Positions 1 to 10,550 are shown, counted from the stretch's first letter. The stretch is 64,000 nt of DNA from Meghimatium bilineatum (GCA_034231615.1 CM067316.1:28396421-28460420); one strand, 5' to 3'. The notes: generated by a model not told the origin, from the sequence alone. Made by a program: numbers and translations.

Positions 1-590
1 CACTGTCTACAGATGTTACAAACAATAAAATATTTACACATCCTATATATTGGACACATAACAAAGCCAGTTTAAAGCCCACAGTTGTTGCTGTTAACAA
101 TAATCAATAATAGGTAATAACTGCAGAAATTATACAACACCACAAGAAGAAGAAAAAAAACAGATCTGATGGTTCAGCTCTATGACCATGTTTAGGGGCT
201 GGTGACTACAGTCCAGTTCATTGATGAAATCTATATCCAGCTTGACCTCGACTGGAGAATGAGGAAGAAAGATTAAGAAGAAGAAGAAACTGCAGCAAAA
301 TTGTAACCCAACAGCCACAACTTAGAACAAGGTAATGAAGTGTTGATAATCACTGGTAACACATACAAATTGACTTTTAAACCAAAATGCTTTTATCAAG
401 AACACAATATAATATGACAAGAAACAGCTATGGAGGGGACCATCCTTCTAAAATCTGTGCACTGCTTACTGTTATTCATTAATTAGCATAATTATACTAT
501 ATATTAATTTGCATCTATAAGATTAACATTATTTATTGTTTTGAATCTGTGAGGTGAATACTGTTTTCAAGACACTCACAACACCTCAGG
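1..590. other. No supported gene
   Basis: A/T-rich sequence without a coding signal I can support. Two short purine tracts of AAG repeats near 145-160 and 270-290 could be retroposon tails, but no element body or target-site duplication is visible beside them. Confidence 0.4.
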
Positions 591-1512
591 TTGGACGTCT
601 TGAGTCATTATGGCACCGTCATACACATATGCTTATGTTGCACAAACTCGTTCTGTCACATTCCCTAAAGCAACTTTCACCATCAAAGAGAGTTTTACAC
701 GTGTTCCATAACATCATGTATGCAATCATTTGTAAATTGTGCACCATAACTTACATAGGGAAGACTGGTTTGAGGCTCGCAGTCTGTTTCTGTTGACAAT
801 TGTGCAGATATAACACCAATCTGGGACTCCTATTGTGTTGACCACTTCAGTGGTGCAAGCCATCAGGGTGCCTGTAATGTCCAGGTCACTGCCATTGAGC
901 CATGATCCTCTGATGACCAGACTCAATATGAGCTTGAGAATCAGTGTATTCTCAAATTTGGCACACAGAACCCTTGGGGTTTACCATCCGTTATTCCTAA
1001 TTGTGGATATCCTGTTATGTTCTGTAACTTCTGTTTGTTTCGTTTCATTGATATCCCATGTTCTGTCAACTTAAGACTGGTTCCATCACCTCTGTGTCCA
1101 TGTGGGTAGGCAGCACAGACCTTGGAACATATCTTGCATTACACTAAACCAGTTAAGGGAGGAGCACTGGCCCACAAAACAGATATCCACAGAAAGCTGT
1201 ATGGAAGTTCTGAGACGTCTCCAAATACAGCTGCATTTATTAAGAAAACTGGACTTGTTGTGTGGACATGTTAAACTGCAAACTAGAAGAAGAGGATCTC
1301 TATCCCTCAAGTCTTTTCATTATTTGTATTTTTCTGGACTTATCCCATCTAGCCATTATTATGTGATTTTCGACAATGTCATTTCTTACTCTACCTGTGT
1401 TAATATTGTGTTTTTGATAAAGGTCTTTTGGCTGAAACATCGATGTGTGAGTGTTATGTGTGTTAACAGTCATTAGCAAAACTTCATTACCATGTTTCAA
1501 GTTTTGCCTATT
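591..1512 (+). pseudogene. Penelope-like element fragment, GIY-YIG domain
   Basis: Around 716-800 the + strand reads MYAIICKLCTITYIGKTG, which matches the GIY-YIG nuclease motif (IY...YIGKTG) that follows the reverse transcriptase in Penelope-like elements. Downstream frames (about 840-1060) carry the usual continuation, HFSGASHQGACNV and then FGTQNPWGL, but with stops and frame changes. The reverse transcriptase is absent, so the copy is 5'-truncated. The 3' end (about 1405-1512: GATAAAGG, GGCTGAAACATCG, then CTTCATTACC) recurs at 22430-22530, which shows it belongs to the element. A LINE C-terminus lies inside at 1071-1273. Non-functional. Confidence 0.72.
1071..1273 (+). pseudogene. LINE ORF2 C-terminal remnant (zinc-knuckle tail)
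   Basis: Read through one stop and two frame changes, this encodes PSPLCPCG, then AAQTLEHIL, HRKLYGS and FIKKTGLVV. The pattern matches the C-terminal tail of the RNase-H LINE at 27717-27900 (minus strand: CTCGQAAQSVKH, SKLYRPL, VSFIQETEVQI). The cysteine/histidine motif and the hydrophobic last residues are typical of Jockey/I-group ORF2 ends. It is followed by AGAAGAAGAGG, consistent with the AAG tail of that LINE. Probably a 5'-truncated insertion in the Penelope-like fragment; no duplication identified. Confidence 0.55.
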
Positions 1513-2108
1513 AAAAATAATAGTATACTTCAACTGTCAAAACAAATCAAAGTTAACATGTGTACAAAATATATACAAAGTTTACCCCATGTTAATTCTT
1601 TCTCTCCTAGAAAGCGCGATGACAAAGCAGTAAAGATGAATGTTAGTGAGTTTGTTATAGGCACTGCCAGAGTTACATCTGCAAATTCAAAGGAACTTGT
1701 CAATAATATTTACAAACATAATCTGAACTAACATTTAAAAATATTGAGGAGTAGTTATTTAGTTACACTGGTTTACAAAAAAATGAAGTTGAAAGTTGTC
1801 TATAATTTTTTAACTGAATTAAGAGCATTTTGTGCCACTGAAGCTAAAAATGAAATACATTTTTCTCAATCATGTCAGGTTTTTTTTTTAATTGATTTAA
1901 ACAAATTCTATTTTCTGACTATAGCCTTCTATTCATAACTACATTTTGGTGATATTAGTAGTTGATTTATGTGTTACATTTCTCACATAAAAAGTATTTA
2001 ACACAATGTACAGTATTTATTAAATGTTACAAACATGGAGTTATATAAATGAAGAGAAGACATTGAAAAAGGTAAGGACAAGTAAATTATGTCATCACTG
2101 AGCAAAAT
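1513..2108. other. No supported gene
   Basis: A/T-rich spacer between the Penelope-like fragment and the family U copy. Only short chance open frames and a poly-T run near 1880. Confidence 0.4.
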
Positions 2109-3790
2109 TCAAGACATAAACTTCAATTTCTTCGAATTTCTCGAGTGCTCAGCAGCAGGGATGTCTATCTTCAGAGTCCAGCAGTAATCAGCCATCATTA
2201 CTGCATCCCAATGTCCTTGATACCTGGTCGCCATCTCTTTTATGTCCTGATGGAACCTCTCTCTCTGCTCATCACTCATTGATCCAAGATTCTCGGGAAA
2301 CTGATCCATATATGAAAATACATAATGCATTTTTATGCTCATGTTGCATCCAAGGTTTTTGAAAGCAGTCAGCATATTGTTTACAACTTCTTCATAGTTA
2401 CTGGCTTTGGTGGTGCCCAAAAAATTCACAACCAGAACAAAGACCTTCCATGCTTCCAATTCAATTTATTAATTGATTTTTCCAACTCAGGATCTCTGAT
2501 AAGCTGACGAAAACGTGAGAACCATCAAAATGTCACCCTTCAACCTCTCTATGGTTAATCCTGGAAAAGTGCGGCACAAGTAAGTGAAGCAGCCACCATC
2601 CTTGTCCAGGGCTTTGGTGAACTGTTTAATCAAGCCAAGCTTCATATGCAGTGGTGGGAATAGTATCTTGTTTCCGTCTACCAGAGGATTGTTGACGATG
2701 TTCTTTGATCTACCCGGCACCAATTCTTCTTGTACAGGCAAGTCCTTCTTGGTATAGTGCTGAGACCTGTCCCTACAATCCCTCATGCACAGAAAGCAGG
2801 GGTACTTTGTAAAGCCAGACTGTTGTCCCAATAGGAAATTCACCATCTTCAGGTCAACACAAATATACCACTCGTGTTGATAATAAGAAACTGTATCCAG
2901 GACATACTTCACCGCTTCATACTTCTTCAGTATCGTCGAGTGAGCAAGGGATACAGAATCAAACTGATTGCCCTTGTGAAGCAGAACACATTTTAGTGAT
3001 CTCTTGCAGCTGTCAATAAACAGTCTCCAATCTCTGGGTTCATAATGTTGCACTCCAAGTTTCTGCAGAAGGTGAACAATCTGTACAGTACACCAAGTCC
3101 TTCTCTTCAAAGAAAAATGGAGGACCTCTTGATGCCTGTTGAGATAAAAAGTGATGCGTGTACTGTCAGACAACAAGTTCTTTTCTTTTAATCTGGATGC
3201 CAAGAGCTCAGCTGAGGGCTTCGACAAATTGAGATCACGAACAAGATCGTTAAGCTCATTTTGGTAAAAAGGATGTGGAGCATCATCGCTAAAAGTCTCT
3301 TCTTCTTCATTATCCTCTTGACCTTCTAGAAAACTGGAAGAATTTTCATCACTGATGTCAGGGAGTTCTGCATAGACAGGTACCTGACATTCATCAGAGT
3401 GAGCTACAGGACGACGTGCTGATTCAAGATCAGGATACTTGAGGACATTTCGATTCTTTCTATTGATCCCAGTCACATCAATAGCACAGAAATAGCAGTC
3501 AGAGACATAGTTTATATACATAGTTTGAGTACCCTCCAAACCATGGGTATTCCAAATTTCAGACTGCTCTTCTTGCCTTTAATCCACTGATGTAGGTATT
3601 CAGTGCATGACTTGCACACCATGTGAAGAGCCCAAGCTTTATCCTGGTCACCAAGTTTTATACCAAAATACACAAGGTAAGCTTGCTTTATGAAAGTTGT
3701 GACTAGATTCCTATTAGGAAGAGAGTGTATTCACTGCAGATGTAGCAGAAGATGTTAGGTTTATTTCTGCAAGATCTTCTAGTTGAAGCC
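2109..3790 (-). pseudogene. Family U copy 1: unnamed invertebrate coding repeat
   Basis: Reading right to left: an N-terminal segment (about 3680-3540: FIKQAYLVYFGIKLG, then HMVCKSCTEYL, ending GIPMVWR), a frameshift near 3535, and a long frame (3530-2490) with DCYFCAIDVTGINRKNR, an acidic stretch (EDNEEEETFSDD), DWRLFIDSC, YPCFLCMRDCRDR and PPLHMKLGLIKQFTKALD. Frameshifts near 2530 and 2465 lead to the last frame (2459-2109) with PENLGSMSDEQRERFHQDI, MMADYCW and a basic tail. I recognise this as a widespread unnamed invertebrate protein family. Its cysteine pairs and conserved D/E/H residues suggest metal binding or a nuclease-like fold, but that is inference. The copy is disabled. A second copy lies at 49452-50250. 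Confidence 0.75.
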
Positions 3791-4529
3791 ATTTGAATCA
3801 CTTGAAACCTTTAAAAAAATTAGCAATACTAGTAAGTTACTAGTAATACTAAAACATGTGAAATCTTCATAATTTGTATATTCCAAGATAGATTAAGAAA
3901 TTTTCAACATATGGCGTGAAAATATCCATACATGTGACAATAAAATACTTGCTTTCTATATCATTTGTCCTTTTAAATAGGAAAAAAAACCACTTTTGAT
4001 CAAATGTGTGGAAATCAATTGTCGTTTTACTGATTTATTTGACATGGAATATGACCCACCTATAAAAAAAACATCATGTGGTGCTAAATAAACAACCTGA
4101 CCTGATTGAGCAAAATCAATGTGATTTTTGGATTCAACATAATAAAATTATCCTAAATCTGTAAAAAAAACTTGAAATTTTGATGTTGAACAGTGTTATT
4201 TGTTAAATCATCATCATTGCTAACTTATTAAGTTAGCAACTTATTATTGCTAACTGCTAAATTATATGCAGTGAAATATATAATCTCATCATCTCAATCG
4301 TAAAATCTTTCACACAAAACTACATAAGCAAGTAGACTACACACATTATTACAGAGATGACAGGATACTGCAAAATTACTTAAGTTTCAATTTTTGAACA
4401 CAAGAACATATGATTTTATAGCTGGATAGATTTATAGCAATTGTGTGTTTATTATACATTTTAACTCATCAATCTTGCTATTACATAGAATACTCAGAGT
4501 AACAATAAGAGACAGAATCAGGAATGAAA
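3791..4529. other. No supported gene
   Basis: A/T-rich non-coding stretch containing a local short duplication (AACTTATTA beside GCTAACT near 4220-4255). No domain seen. Confidence 0.4.
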
Positions 4530-4815
4530 ACATCAGAAGACTAACAAACACAATGCCAATCCTGGATTACATCAGAAGACAACACATTAATTAAGTGGTT
4601 CTCACATGCTTCCAGACTACCACCAGACAGTGCCCCTCAAAAAGCATTACTATACAGAAACGATGGATACAAAGCAAGGGGTAGACTTTGCAAATGATGG
4701 ATTACAGAAATAAAAGAGTCAACAAAAACAAACATATATGAAACACACACAAAAATCCATCTCCAGAGAACTCTTCTACCCCTAATGCTGCAAGGCATAA
4801 AGAGGTATAAAGCAA
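4530..4815 (+). pseudogene. RTE-E 3'-end remnant
   Basis: Frames read KALLYRNDGYKARGRLCK followed by ITEIKES and a run resembling MLQGIK. This corresponds to the far C-terminal region of RTE-type ORF2 (GRPRKRW...I..W block). A related copy lies at 55380-55570 (ILYKYNGCKVRGQPCK, SSLMLQGTK). Ends in an A tract near 4815. 5'-truncated and not functional. Confidence 0.5.
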
Positions 4816-4917
4816 AAAAAAAAAAAAACCACATTGTCTCAATGATGATGATGAAGACAACGTAATACTTGGACCACCACATTCTTTATTGTTTCCTTCC
4901 ACAAATTATACATAAAT

Positions 4918-5120
4918 ATAAAGTGACATATTCTTTCCAGAGCGTTGTTATTGTCATGGATACTCTGAACACCTCTCTGTACCTGGCAAGCAGGACTGCA
5001 TTGACCAGAGACATGTTCATACGTTCTTCGATGTCGCTGGTCAATCATCTTCTTGGTCTTCATCTTCTTCTCCCCCCTGGAACTCTGCCTTCCAGAAAAG
5101 TGCTACCATTGTTGCATATC
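4918..5120 (-). pseudogene. RTE-B 3'-end fragment
   Basis: The sequence beginning GTGACATATTCTTTCCAG is the reverse complement of the RTE-B 3' end, also present at 20285, 31262 and 39613 (minus) and, on the plus strand, near 53940. On the minus strand it encodes the block corresponding to the final basic region of ORF2. Truncated after about 200 bp. Confidence 0.6.
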
Positions 5121-5755
5121 GTATCCTTATCCAGCTTTTAGAATGACAACAATTATTGAAAACCAGGAAGGATCAATAAAGTAAATTGAAAATAAGCAAG
5201 GGAAAATAACACAAAACTAAAACGCAACAAACAAAAACAGTCAACAGAACTTACTGCGGAACAACTATTGATAATTTAATAATGATTTTTGTTCTTAAGA
5301 AATTGGACCAAAAAAGTCCAGTTTTTTTAAGAACTTAACCCAATATCCCAAGGTCTGATTGAAAAAGCCCAGATCTGGAGAGAAAAGCCTAGGAGTGGTA
5401 ACACTGATTACAATAGTTTTTGATATTGTCACAAAAAGTTAAGTATTTATTTCTTGAAACTAAACAAATATTAACCTTTACTATGCTAAACACAAATTAT
5501 GTAATACTCCCCCTCAAACTGGATTGTTTTTTTTTACTTGCATAATAAAGATAACAAATTCAACACTGAAACCCATTTTGAAATGACTGACCCACATGCT
5601 CATGTCCGATTGATATATTCTATGAAGAAATTCCTCAACCTATTTGCTATTTCATAACCAAACTAAATAAAACACTTTGATGTCACTGACATTCTGGATC
5701 CAATCTTAAATAGTAAATATAAGAATTTCACTCCAATGTCTTCCAATGCAACTGG
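5121..5755. other. No supported gene
   Basis: A/T-rich spacer between RTE-B and the SPIN-type element. No coding, RNA or inverted-repeat signal identified. Confidence 0.4.
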
Positions 5756-5763
5756 ATCTAGAG

Positions 5764-6044
5764 CAACCTGTGGGTCGCTACCCCTTTGGGAGTGGAAGTA
5801 CTCTTTCCCAGGGGTCGCCTAAGACCACAGGAGAACACATATTTCCGATTATTTTTTTAAAATTATTTTCAGTTTGTAGCAATGAAAATACATCCTGAAT
5901 ATCAGATATTTACATTCTGATCCATAATAGTAGCAAAATTACAGTTATGAAGTAGCAACAGAAATAATTTTATGGTTGGGGGTTGCCACAACATGAGGAA
6001 CTGTATTTAAGGGGTAGCAGCATTAAGAATTTTGAGAACCACTG
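5764..6044 (-). mobile_element. SPIN-type (Space Invaders) hAT MITE
   Basis: The reverse complement has the SPIN hallmarks in order: TTCTCAA at the end, GCTGCTACCCCTTAAATACA, CAGTTCCTCATGTTGTGG, AACCCCCAACCATAAAATTA, TTGCTACTTCATAACTGTAA, GTCTTAGGCGACCCCTG, AAAGGGGTAGCGACCCACAG. It is flanked by a perfect 8-bp duplication ATCTAGAG (5756-5763 and 6045-6052) with TA at the centre, as expected for Buster-group hATs. The outermost ~10 bp of the left end (CAGTGGTTCT in the family) are missing, and the duplication abuts CAACCTG directly. Non-coding, 281 bp. Family known from tetrapods and a few invertebrates (Rhodnius, Lymnaea). Confidence 0.88.
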
Positions 6045-6214
6045 ATCTAGAGGATTTTAATAGGACAACTGCAACTTTCAAAGGTGCTACGGTTCTGCTG
6101 GTCTTTTCAAATTGACTTTGAATGAGGCTATATAAAACAAACTATATAATTGCTACAGTGTTGCCACTATTTTCCTGAAAGAAAAAGTTACATTTAAACT
6201 TTTTATCATAGTTA

Positions 6215-7661
6215 TAACAATAAATTCAATAAAATGTGGAAAAGCTGCAGGCTCTGACAACATAACAGCAGACATAATAAAAACTCTCAATGAATTTGGT
6301 GTAGATACTATCACAGAAATTTGCAATGACATATACGAAACAGGCCATATACCTAAAGACTTAACATCATCAATATTCATACCACTACCTAAGAAGCCCA
6401 GGGCTGTGGACTGTACAGAATATAGAACAATAAGTCTAATGAGCCATCTAACTAAAATACTTCTCAAGATAATACATGAAAGAATTAAGAACAAGATAGA
6501 CATGGAGGTCGGTGAAGAACAATTTTAGGAAAAACACAGGAACTAGAGAAGCTATACTGAGTATCCGGCTAGTGCTAGATAAATTTATAGAAGTCAAAAA
6601 AAGTATCTATATTTGCTTCATAGACTACAGCAAGGCCTTTGACAGAGTCCAACATGAAAAATTAATCAAATGTCTTCAAGAAATAGGCATAGATGAAAAA
6701 GACATCAGGCTGATTAGAAATATATATTGGGAACAAACTGCATCAATAAGGTGTGAAAACAGCTACTCTCCATACATAGAAATAAGAGGAGGGGTAAGAC
6801 AAGGATGCATTTTATCACCAAGCCTATTTAATATCTACACAGAGAATATCTTTAAAAATATAGAAGAAACACCAGGACTCAAGATTAATGGGAAAATAAT
6901 AAACAACATTAGATATGCAGATGACACTGTTCTTTTAGCAGAAAGTGAACATGAACTACAAAGACTACTAGATCAAGTCAACAAATCAAGTAATGAATAT
7001 GGACTGGATATAAACATTCAAAAAACAAAAACCATGATAATCAGCAAAGACACAGAAGAACAGGAGATAAACATAAACATACAGGGAGAGAAACTACAAC
7101 AAGTAAAACAGTATCAATATCTTAAGTTAAAAGGAGAATAGGAATGGCTAAAAGTACCTTCAATGGCATGAGGAAATTATTAATATCTAAACAAATTACA
7201 AACAAGTTAAAAATGAGAATTATAAAATGCTACATCTATTCCATATTAATGTATGGCTCAGAAACATGGACACTAAATAAACAATTAGAAGACAAAATTG
7301 ATGCCTTTGAGATGTGGGTATATAGAAGAATAGGGAGAACATCATGGAAAGAGAAGAAAACAAATAAAGAGGTGCTAAAGACACTTAATATGAAGAAAGA
7401 ACTACTAAGAGAAATAAAGATCAGGCAAATAAAATACTTTGGACACATTAAAAGACATGACATCCTATTGAAGACCTTACTTGAGGGTAAAGTCAAAGGG
7501 AAGCGAGCAAGAGGTAGGCAGAGATACACGTGGGAGAGTAACATTACACGATGGACAGGTTACAGTCTAGCAGAGTGCACCACCAAGACAAGAGACAGGA
7601 GATGTTGTAGATACGTTGCAGCCAACCTTCGTTGCGGAGACGGCACTTGATGATGATGATG
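6215..7661 (+). mobile_element. RTE-A copy 1, 5'-truncated non-LTR retrotransposon
   Basis: A 1,447-bp insertion bounded by a perfect 10-bp duplication ATCATAGTTA (6205-6214 and 7662-7671). It encodes the reverse transcriptase and C-terminal part of an RTE/BovB-like ORF2. In order: fingers (KAAGSDNITADIIKTL, EYRTISLMSHLTKILLKII), palm motif A (CFIDYSKAFDRVQHEKL), motif B (GGVRQGCILSPSLFNIY), catalytic YADD at about 6913-6924, then YGSETWTLNKQ, YFGHIKRHD, GKVKGKRARGRQRY. It ends in a (TGA)n-like tail. Defects: a frameshift near 6525 at GFRK and an internal deletion at 7123-7124 that removes ~45 bp present in other copies and leaves a stop before 7144. No endonuclease domain remains. Confidence 0.88.
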
Positions 7662-7962
7662 ATCATAGTTAAAATATTGCTTAGTGACGGTCGCAATTAT
7701 GTTACTATAGCGTTCAGTGGAGTACTTCCAGAAGCAGGTTTATATTCATGCAGATGGCGTGGTAATGGTGAATAGAGACATAAATTTAAATCGAGAGCAG
7801 AATAATGCAGAACATGATATTTCATCAAGTACAAACAATCTTAAAGGAAGACATCATCATGTTGGCATTTACAAGTATCAACTATCAGCAGAAGAGAACG
7901 CAAATTAGGAAGCCCAAATATGAAAACATTAATTGGGCTTATAAGGATATTGTACTGTATTA

Positions 7963-8142
7963 TAGTGCGTTCATACATAGTTGTCCACTGATATTGTCTA
8001 TTTTCTCCGTAACTACTGAACTTCATATTTTGTATGAGTGCATTAATTCTTAACCACGTTACAGAATTATGATTAATTAGTATCGACATTCAACGGATTT
8101 ATCGCAGCAGTCACTACGAATGCCGTTTTTAAGGTAGCAATA
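7963..8142 (+). repeat. Left terminal inverted repeat
   Basis: Left arm of the transposon. It matches the reverse complement of the right arm over nearly its whole length, with scattered substitutions and a few small indels, including one about 75 bp from the end. Confidence 0.82.
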
Positions 8143-8589
8143 CTTTTCTTTTGATAGTCATAATAATAGACGAGTTTACAGTGAAAATTACTATATTTGC
8201 CAATGAAGAGAATTGCGTATTATTTGTTTATTGTTGTATTTTGTATTCTTGCTATTAATTGACTGTAGGCAAAGTGTCAATGTACTAGCCAATTATATGC
8301 AAGATTATATGAAAAGACGTCAACATTGATTGCATTATATTATCGTGAAATGTCTTTAGTGAGCAACTTCATGCATCGAATAACATGATCTTAGAACGTC
8401 AATTAATATTTATATGTGTGACACATTAAGTAAGCATTTTGTTTAGAGATTTCATAGTTTATTATATAAAAATAATAGCAGAATGTCATTTTCCTCAAAG
8501 GTGTATCTCATATTAGGCATGTTTTTATTGTGATGTCTTCAACATATCATGGTTAAATAAATAATTATATAAAGCAGCATTTACAACTA

Positions 8590-9760
8590 TATTACAAACA
8601 TGTCTTTAAAAGTTAAATTCATTGCACTAAAAAGTATAACTATGACATTGTACAAATATTTTTCACAAAAGGCACGACGCAGAACTATATTTCACACTGC
8701 CAAGGTGGTTACACAAAGGTAGCCATAGTTTTTTTTTAAAAAGAAACAAGAGGACGAAAAAATGTAGATAATTTTGTCGAAGAAAATAATTAAGATAACA
8801 ATTCGTAGACTTTTGGATTGCATATAAGCTTTGACATCAACGACATTGAAAATGTATACAGAAAAGAACAACGACATTCACATTTCTAAATCTAAATTAC
8901 ATACATGTAGCAGAAGCGTCTTGTGAGAAAACCACATTTAGTAACTATGAGAAGTAAATATTTGAGACAAATAATGGAGCTGCGTAAAGAAAATTATGAT
9001 ATTGTAAAAAAATTGAAGTAACCCATAGCAATTAATAATGCCGTAGGGGTGTGAGATGTTAGCGATCTCACATTTCAGAGGCTCTACAATGAGGGCGGTA
9101 GCCATCTCCTCTCCCTCGGAGTCTTTTTCCCAAAATAATCCAGTACCCATTTAAGGCTGGGTCGAGCTGGAAGCCGTTGCGATTTGAAAAACATTTCCGC
9201 CTTAACTGGGGAGTGAACCCAGGACCACGTATATGCGAAGCCAGTGCGCTAACCACTGCGCTACGCAGCTCCCTATGATATTGTATATACGGATGAAACG
9301 TGGATTAACGCCCAGCAACACTAATAAAAAGGAATGACCATCTGTAGATGGAACTACTAAAAGACATGTACCAAGTAGCAAAGGTCAAAGATTAACAATG
9401 GCAAATGCAGGTAGCAGACAAAATATTCTTTTGAAGAATAGTGAACTCATTTTCATTTCCAAATTTTCTGATAATCGAGACCACCATACTGAGATGAATG
9501 GTAATATATTTAGAGATTAGATAGATAAGACTATACTTCCATCATTAGATAGACCATCCTGTCTGGTTGTGGACAAGCTTCCTATCATAATGTTATTGCA
9601 TGTAAGATCCTTACAACCTCATCTACTAAGGAATATATTATCATATGACATAAAAAAGAACATACTCCATTTATTGAAATGCACATTAAACTGGAGTTAC
9701 TGTTATTGGTAAAGAACGTACACAGAGCGAAGACTTTCCACAATTATACAATTATATACA
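8590..9760 (+). pseudogene. DDE transposase remnant of the long-TIR element
   Basis: N-terminal part near 8660-8700 (KARRRTIFHTAKVV), then many stops. Just before the SINE: MELRKENYDIV. After the SINE the same frame resumes as YTDETWINA, which carries the first catalytic aspartate in the context typical of Tc1/IS630-like transposases. Further on: GSRQNILLKNSELIFISKF, DHHTEMNGNIF, DKTILPSL and CLVVDKL near 9580, matching the second-aspartate block (family form VxDNASYH) with the asparagine lost. The C-terminal third is not identifiable. Confidence 0.7.
9007..9273 (-). mobile_element. tRNA-derived SINE
   Basis: On the minus strand the 5' end reads GGAGCTGCG, then an A-box-like TAGCGCAGTGG, TTAGCGCACTGGCTTCGCAT, and a B-box-like GGTTCACTCCC with one mismatch to consensus, so the head is tRNA-derived. 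A unique body of about 190 bp follows, ending in AATTTTTTT. It is bounded by a perfect 12-bp duplication TATGATATTGTA (8995-9006 and 9274-9285). It interrupts the DDE transposase between KENYDIV and YTDETW, so it is younger than that transposon. Confidence 0.88.
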
Positions 9761-9928
9761 CGTTTAACTGTTAAATGTATATATCGCTTCTTATAATCTC
9801 AATGCAACAAAAGAAAGATATTACATTTGGAATAATTTACTTCATTTTTACCCATGCAATGATATATTAACGATACACATATACCAGCAATTACTGTAAA
9901 ATTTCTTTTCCACACACAATAAAATCAG

Positions 9929-10112
9929 TACTATCTTAAAAACGGCATTCGTAGCGACTGCTGCGATAAATCCGTTAAATGTAGATAATAATTAATCATA
10001 ATACTGTAACGTGGTTAAGAAATAATGCATTCATGCAAAATATGAAGCATATACGTTCTGTAATTACGGAGAAAATAGACAATATCGGTGACAACTATTT
10101 ATGAACGCACTA
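9929..10112 (-). repeat. Right terminal inverted repeat
   Basis: Right arm, the inverted partner of 7963-8142. It is followed directly by TA at 10113-10114. Confidence 0.82.
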
Positions 10113-10489
10113 TAGTTTTGATATCACATTTTTAGTACATGTTCCAAGTAAATACCTTTTTAATAATAGTTGGCAGCATATCCTATTCAGGACATAATTA
10201 TTAAATTAGCATTCTTTGGTTATCGTTTTTGTCTAAGCAATATTTATGTTCAGGAGTTTACAATTGCTTTCTGAATGGTGCAGATATTAAACTGCCAGTA
10301 ACTGAAATCGAACCAGGTAGTTTGGATGTCTGCAATGTGTTCATTACCTCTCAGTCACAAAATTGAATATTTCGAATAAATGTGTGAAATATTACTTAAC
10401 CTGTCACTATGGCAATAGTATGACTTGGCATCTGATGGATAGAATAAGAAGCTTGTTTAAGTAGCAAGCCATGGGAACTATCAGTATGC

Positions 10490-10550
10490 ATACCATTCAA
10501 CATATCCTGGGGAAGACAGAGCATCTATGGGTTTGCCCGGAGTGCATTGA
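10490..10550 (+). pseudogene. LINE-K C-terminal scrap
   Basis: Reads HILGKTEHLWVCPEC. The same block ends LINE-K at 49375-49435 (LKERSEHLWTCPECN form) and at 50625-50675 (LKERSEQLWTCPVC). Only the final cysteine-pair tail is preserved. Confidence 0.45.

Larger units (their letters stand above)
7963..10112 (+). mobile_element. DNA transposon with ~180-bp terminal inverted repeats, TA target
   Basis: The sequence starting TAGTGCGTTCATA at 7963 is repeated inverted at 10112. Similarity extends through CCACTGATATTGTCTATTTT, CTTAACCACGTTACAG, AACGGATTTATCGCAGCAG and ACGAATGCCGTTTTTAAG. Both ends are flanked by TA, so the target duplication is TA. The interior holds a broken DDE transposase. TA target and transposase type point to the IS630/Tc1/mariner superfamily; the unusually long repeats are not the classic Tc1 form. 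A tRNA-SINE sits inside at 9007-9273. Without it the element is about 1.88 kb. Inactive. Confidence 0.82.

Noticed and set aside
9068..9256. Two minus-strand frames over the SINE
   Set aside because: Explained by the tRNA-like head and body of the SINE, not a protein.
9200..9273. Functional tRNA gene
   Set aside because: A and B boxes are present, but the sequence continues into a SINE body, is bracketed by a 12-bp TSD and has a B-box mismatch; it is a tRNA-derived SINE head.
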